Of a stretch of DNA of 14,628 nt, positions 13,926-14,628 are shown in pieces. Source of the DNA: Candidatus Helarchaeota archaeon (lineage in GTDB: Archaea; Asgardarchaeota; Lokiarchaeia; Helarchaeales; HEL-GB-A); the NCBI GenBank assembly GCA_013375405.1, contig JABXJU010000103.1:1-14628 (forward strand), given 5' to 3'. The notes below the pieces were generated by a model, which made no database searches, was not told the DNA's origin, and worked only from the letters and a program-made list of their open reading frames with translations. The position numbers were made by a program, and so were the translations under genes. How positions within the stretch are numbered: position 1 is the stretch's first letter; each line of letters begins with the position of its first letter.

Positions 13926-14066
13926 ATTCTTCCACTCTATGTATACGTCTGTAATTTAGAAATCAATAAGATAGATAAATAAATATCAATTCTTATCTAT
14001 TTGATATTTTAAGGAACTATTTAGTTTATCCATTAATAATTTTTATGCCGCAAAGGAATTAGTAGC

Positions 14067-14628
14067 ATGCCGGTTTTCGGATTAGATAACGTAATTGTTG
14101 GAATAATATTCTTATTTTTTGCATTTTATTGCCTCCTTATCACCCGGGAAGTCAATCATAAGAGGCAGGAGGAAACTGATAAGAAAAATTTGATAGAATT
14201 GCGTGAGGGAGTCTATAATGGTGGGTTGACAACAGTGCTCTGTATTGTGATGGGATTAATATATATTATTCCGGGATTGATGGTTGCATTAGCAAATGGT
14301 ACTGTTGAAGAAAGATGTACATTAAGCATGTATTTGCTATATCCGTCACCCACTGCTACTTTTACAATTTATTTCTTGGGCTTTGTCTTTGCTTTCATTG
14401 CTATTTTTGTTGTTTATGAATGGAAAACTGAGAAGTTCTCGAAAGCCCCGCCCCCTGAACAAAAAATTCACAAGCTGGATAAAGAATTATCAAGGAAAGC
14501 CTTCCATATTTTAATTATTGGAGTTCTTGCCGTTTACTTAATTGTGGGACGATTAGTTGTAAATTCATTATACAGCTGGCTTGTAACACCCGCATATGAT
14601 TATTGGGAGTATTCAGGTGTTGTATATA
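14067..14628 (+). CDS. Membrane protein with dolichol/phytol/diacylglycerol-kinase-like motif, 3' truncated by the window
   Basis: Reads open from ATG 14067 to the window end (187 residues and one base). AAGGA at 14053-14057 is the SD. Hydrophobic helices are at about 8-26, 55-78, 98-117 and 147-170. Between the third and fourth is a charged loop with APPP and then LDKELSRKAFHILIIG (137-152). The RKxxH pattern directly before a membrane helix is the entry motif of CTP-dependent polyprenol, phytol and diacylglycerol kinases (SEC59/VTE5/Dgk1-like) and related CDP-diacylglycerol synthase-like proteins. The diagnostic later motifs lie outside the window, so substrate and even kinase activity are unproven. 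The three N-terminal helices before the motif are more than the simplest members carry. It is divergent from the small membrane protein, gap 141 bases. Confidence 0.65.
   Translation, partial: MPVFGLDNVIVGIIFLFFAFYCLLITREVNHKRQEETDKKNLIELREGVYNGGLTTVLCIVMGLIYIIPGLMVALANGTVEERCTLSMYLLYPSPTATFTIYFLGFVFAFIAIFVVYEWKTEKFSKAPPPEQKIHKLDKELSRKAFHILIIGVLAVYLIVGRLVVNSLYSWLVTPAYDYWEYSGVVY

Noticed and set aside
13711..13935. Cys/His/Ser-rich minus-strand frame overlapping the small membrane protein
   Set aside because: It is the shifted reading of a strongly hydrophobic two-helix frame, whose composition is far more gene-like.

Overview
The window most likely comes from an Asgard archaeon. It combines archaeal information-processing and C1 genes (archaeal-type AsnRS, type II methionine aminopeptidase, formylmethanofuran:H4MPT formyltransferase, PAC2-family protein) with proteins typical of Asgard genomes: a zinc-ribbon protein carrying three gelsolin-like repeats, a Ras/Rab-like small GTPase and a longin-like protein. 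The DNA is AT-rich, genes are short and mostly separated by promoter-bearing gaps, and Shine-Dalgarno (SD) sites mix with TATA boxes lying close to start codons. The lineage is an inference; the presence of the H4MPT-pathway enzyme fits lineages with a Wood-Ljungdahl-type pathway.

Layout. 1-253 (-) is the start of a DUF362 protein. It is divergent from a zinc-dependent alcohol dehydrogenase (374-1537). A PAC2-family gene (1555-2370, -) is divergent from a two-gene operon of a TIGR04076-like protein and thymidylate kinase (2441-3347). After a 344-base gap comes the zinc-ribbon/triple-gelsolin gene (3692-4831), then a 557-base gap without a recognisable gene. 5410-6797 holds an uncharacterised beta-rich protein followed by methionine aminopeptidase. 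A doubtful Cys-rich ORF follows. Next is asparaginyl-tRNA synthetase on the minus strand (7127-8418), interrupted by one frameshift. A PAP2 phosphatase and a second zinc-dependent dehydrogenase follow on the plus strand (8519-10531).

10581-12139 holds a small helical protein (-), the GTPase (+) and the longin-like protein (-). The 12140-12652 gap contains a small, previously easy-to-miss ORF with its own promoter (12396-12560). The window closes with ftr (-), a two-helix membrane protein (-) and the beginning of a membrane protein with a polyprenol/diacylglycerol-kinase-like RKxxH motif (+, running off the end).

Working together: the gelsolin protein, GTPase and longin-like protein are the eukaryote-like layer (actin regulation and small-GTPase switching). 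tmk, asnS and map are housekeeping. ftr marks tetrahydromethanopterin-linked C1 metabolism. PAP2 and the RKxxH membrane protein could both act on lipid or polyprenyl phosphates. No CRISPR array, tRNA, rRNA or insertion sequence was seen. The clearest items for a second look are the asnS frameshift, the zinc-ribbon/triple-gelsolin architecture, the GTPase with His at the Gln61 position, the Lys-less P-loop of Tmk and the charged N-terminal tail of the aminopeptidase.
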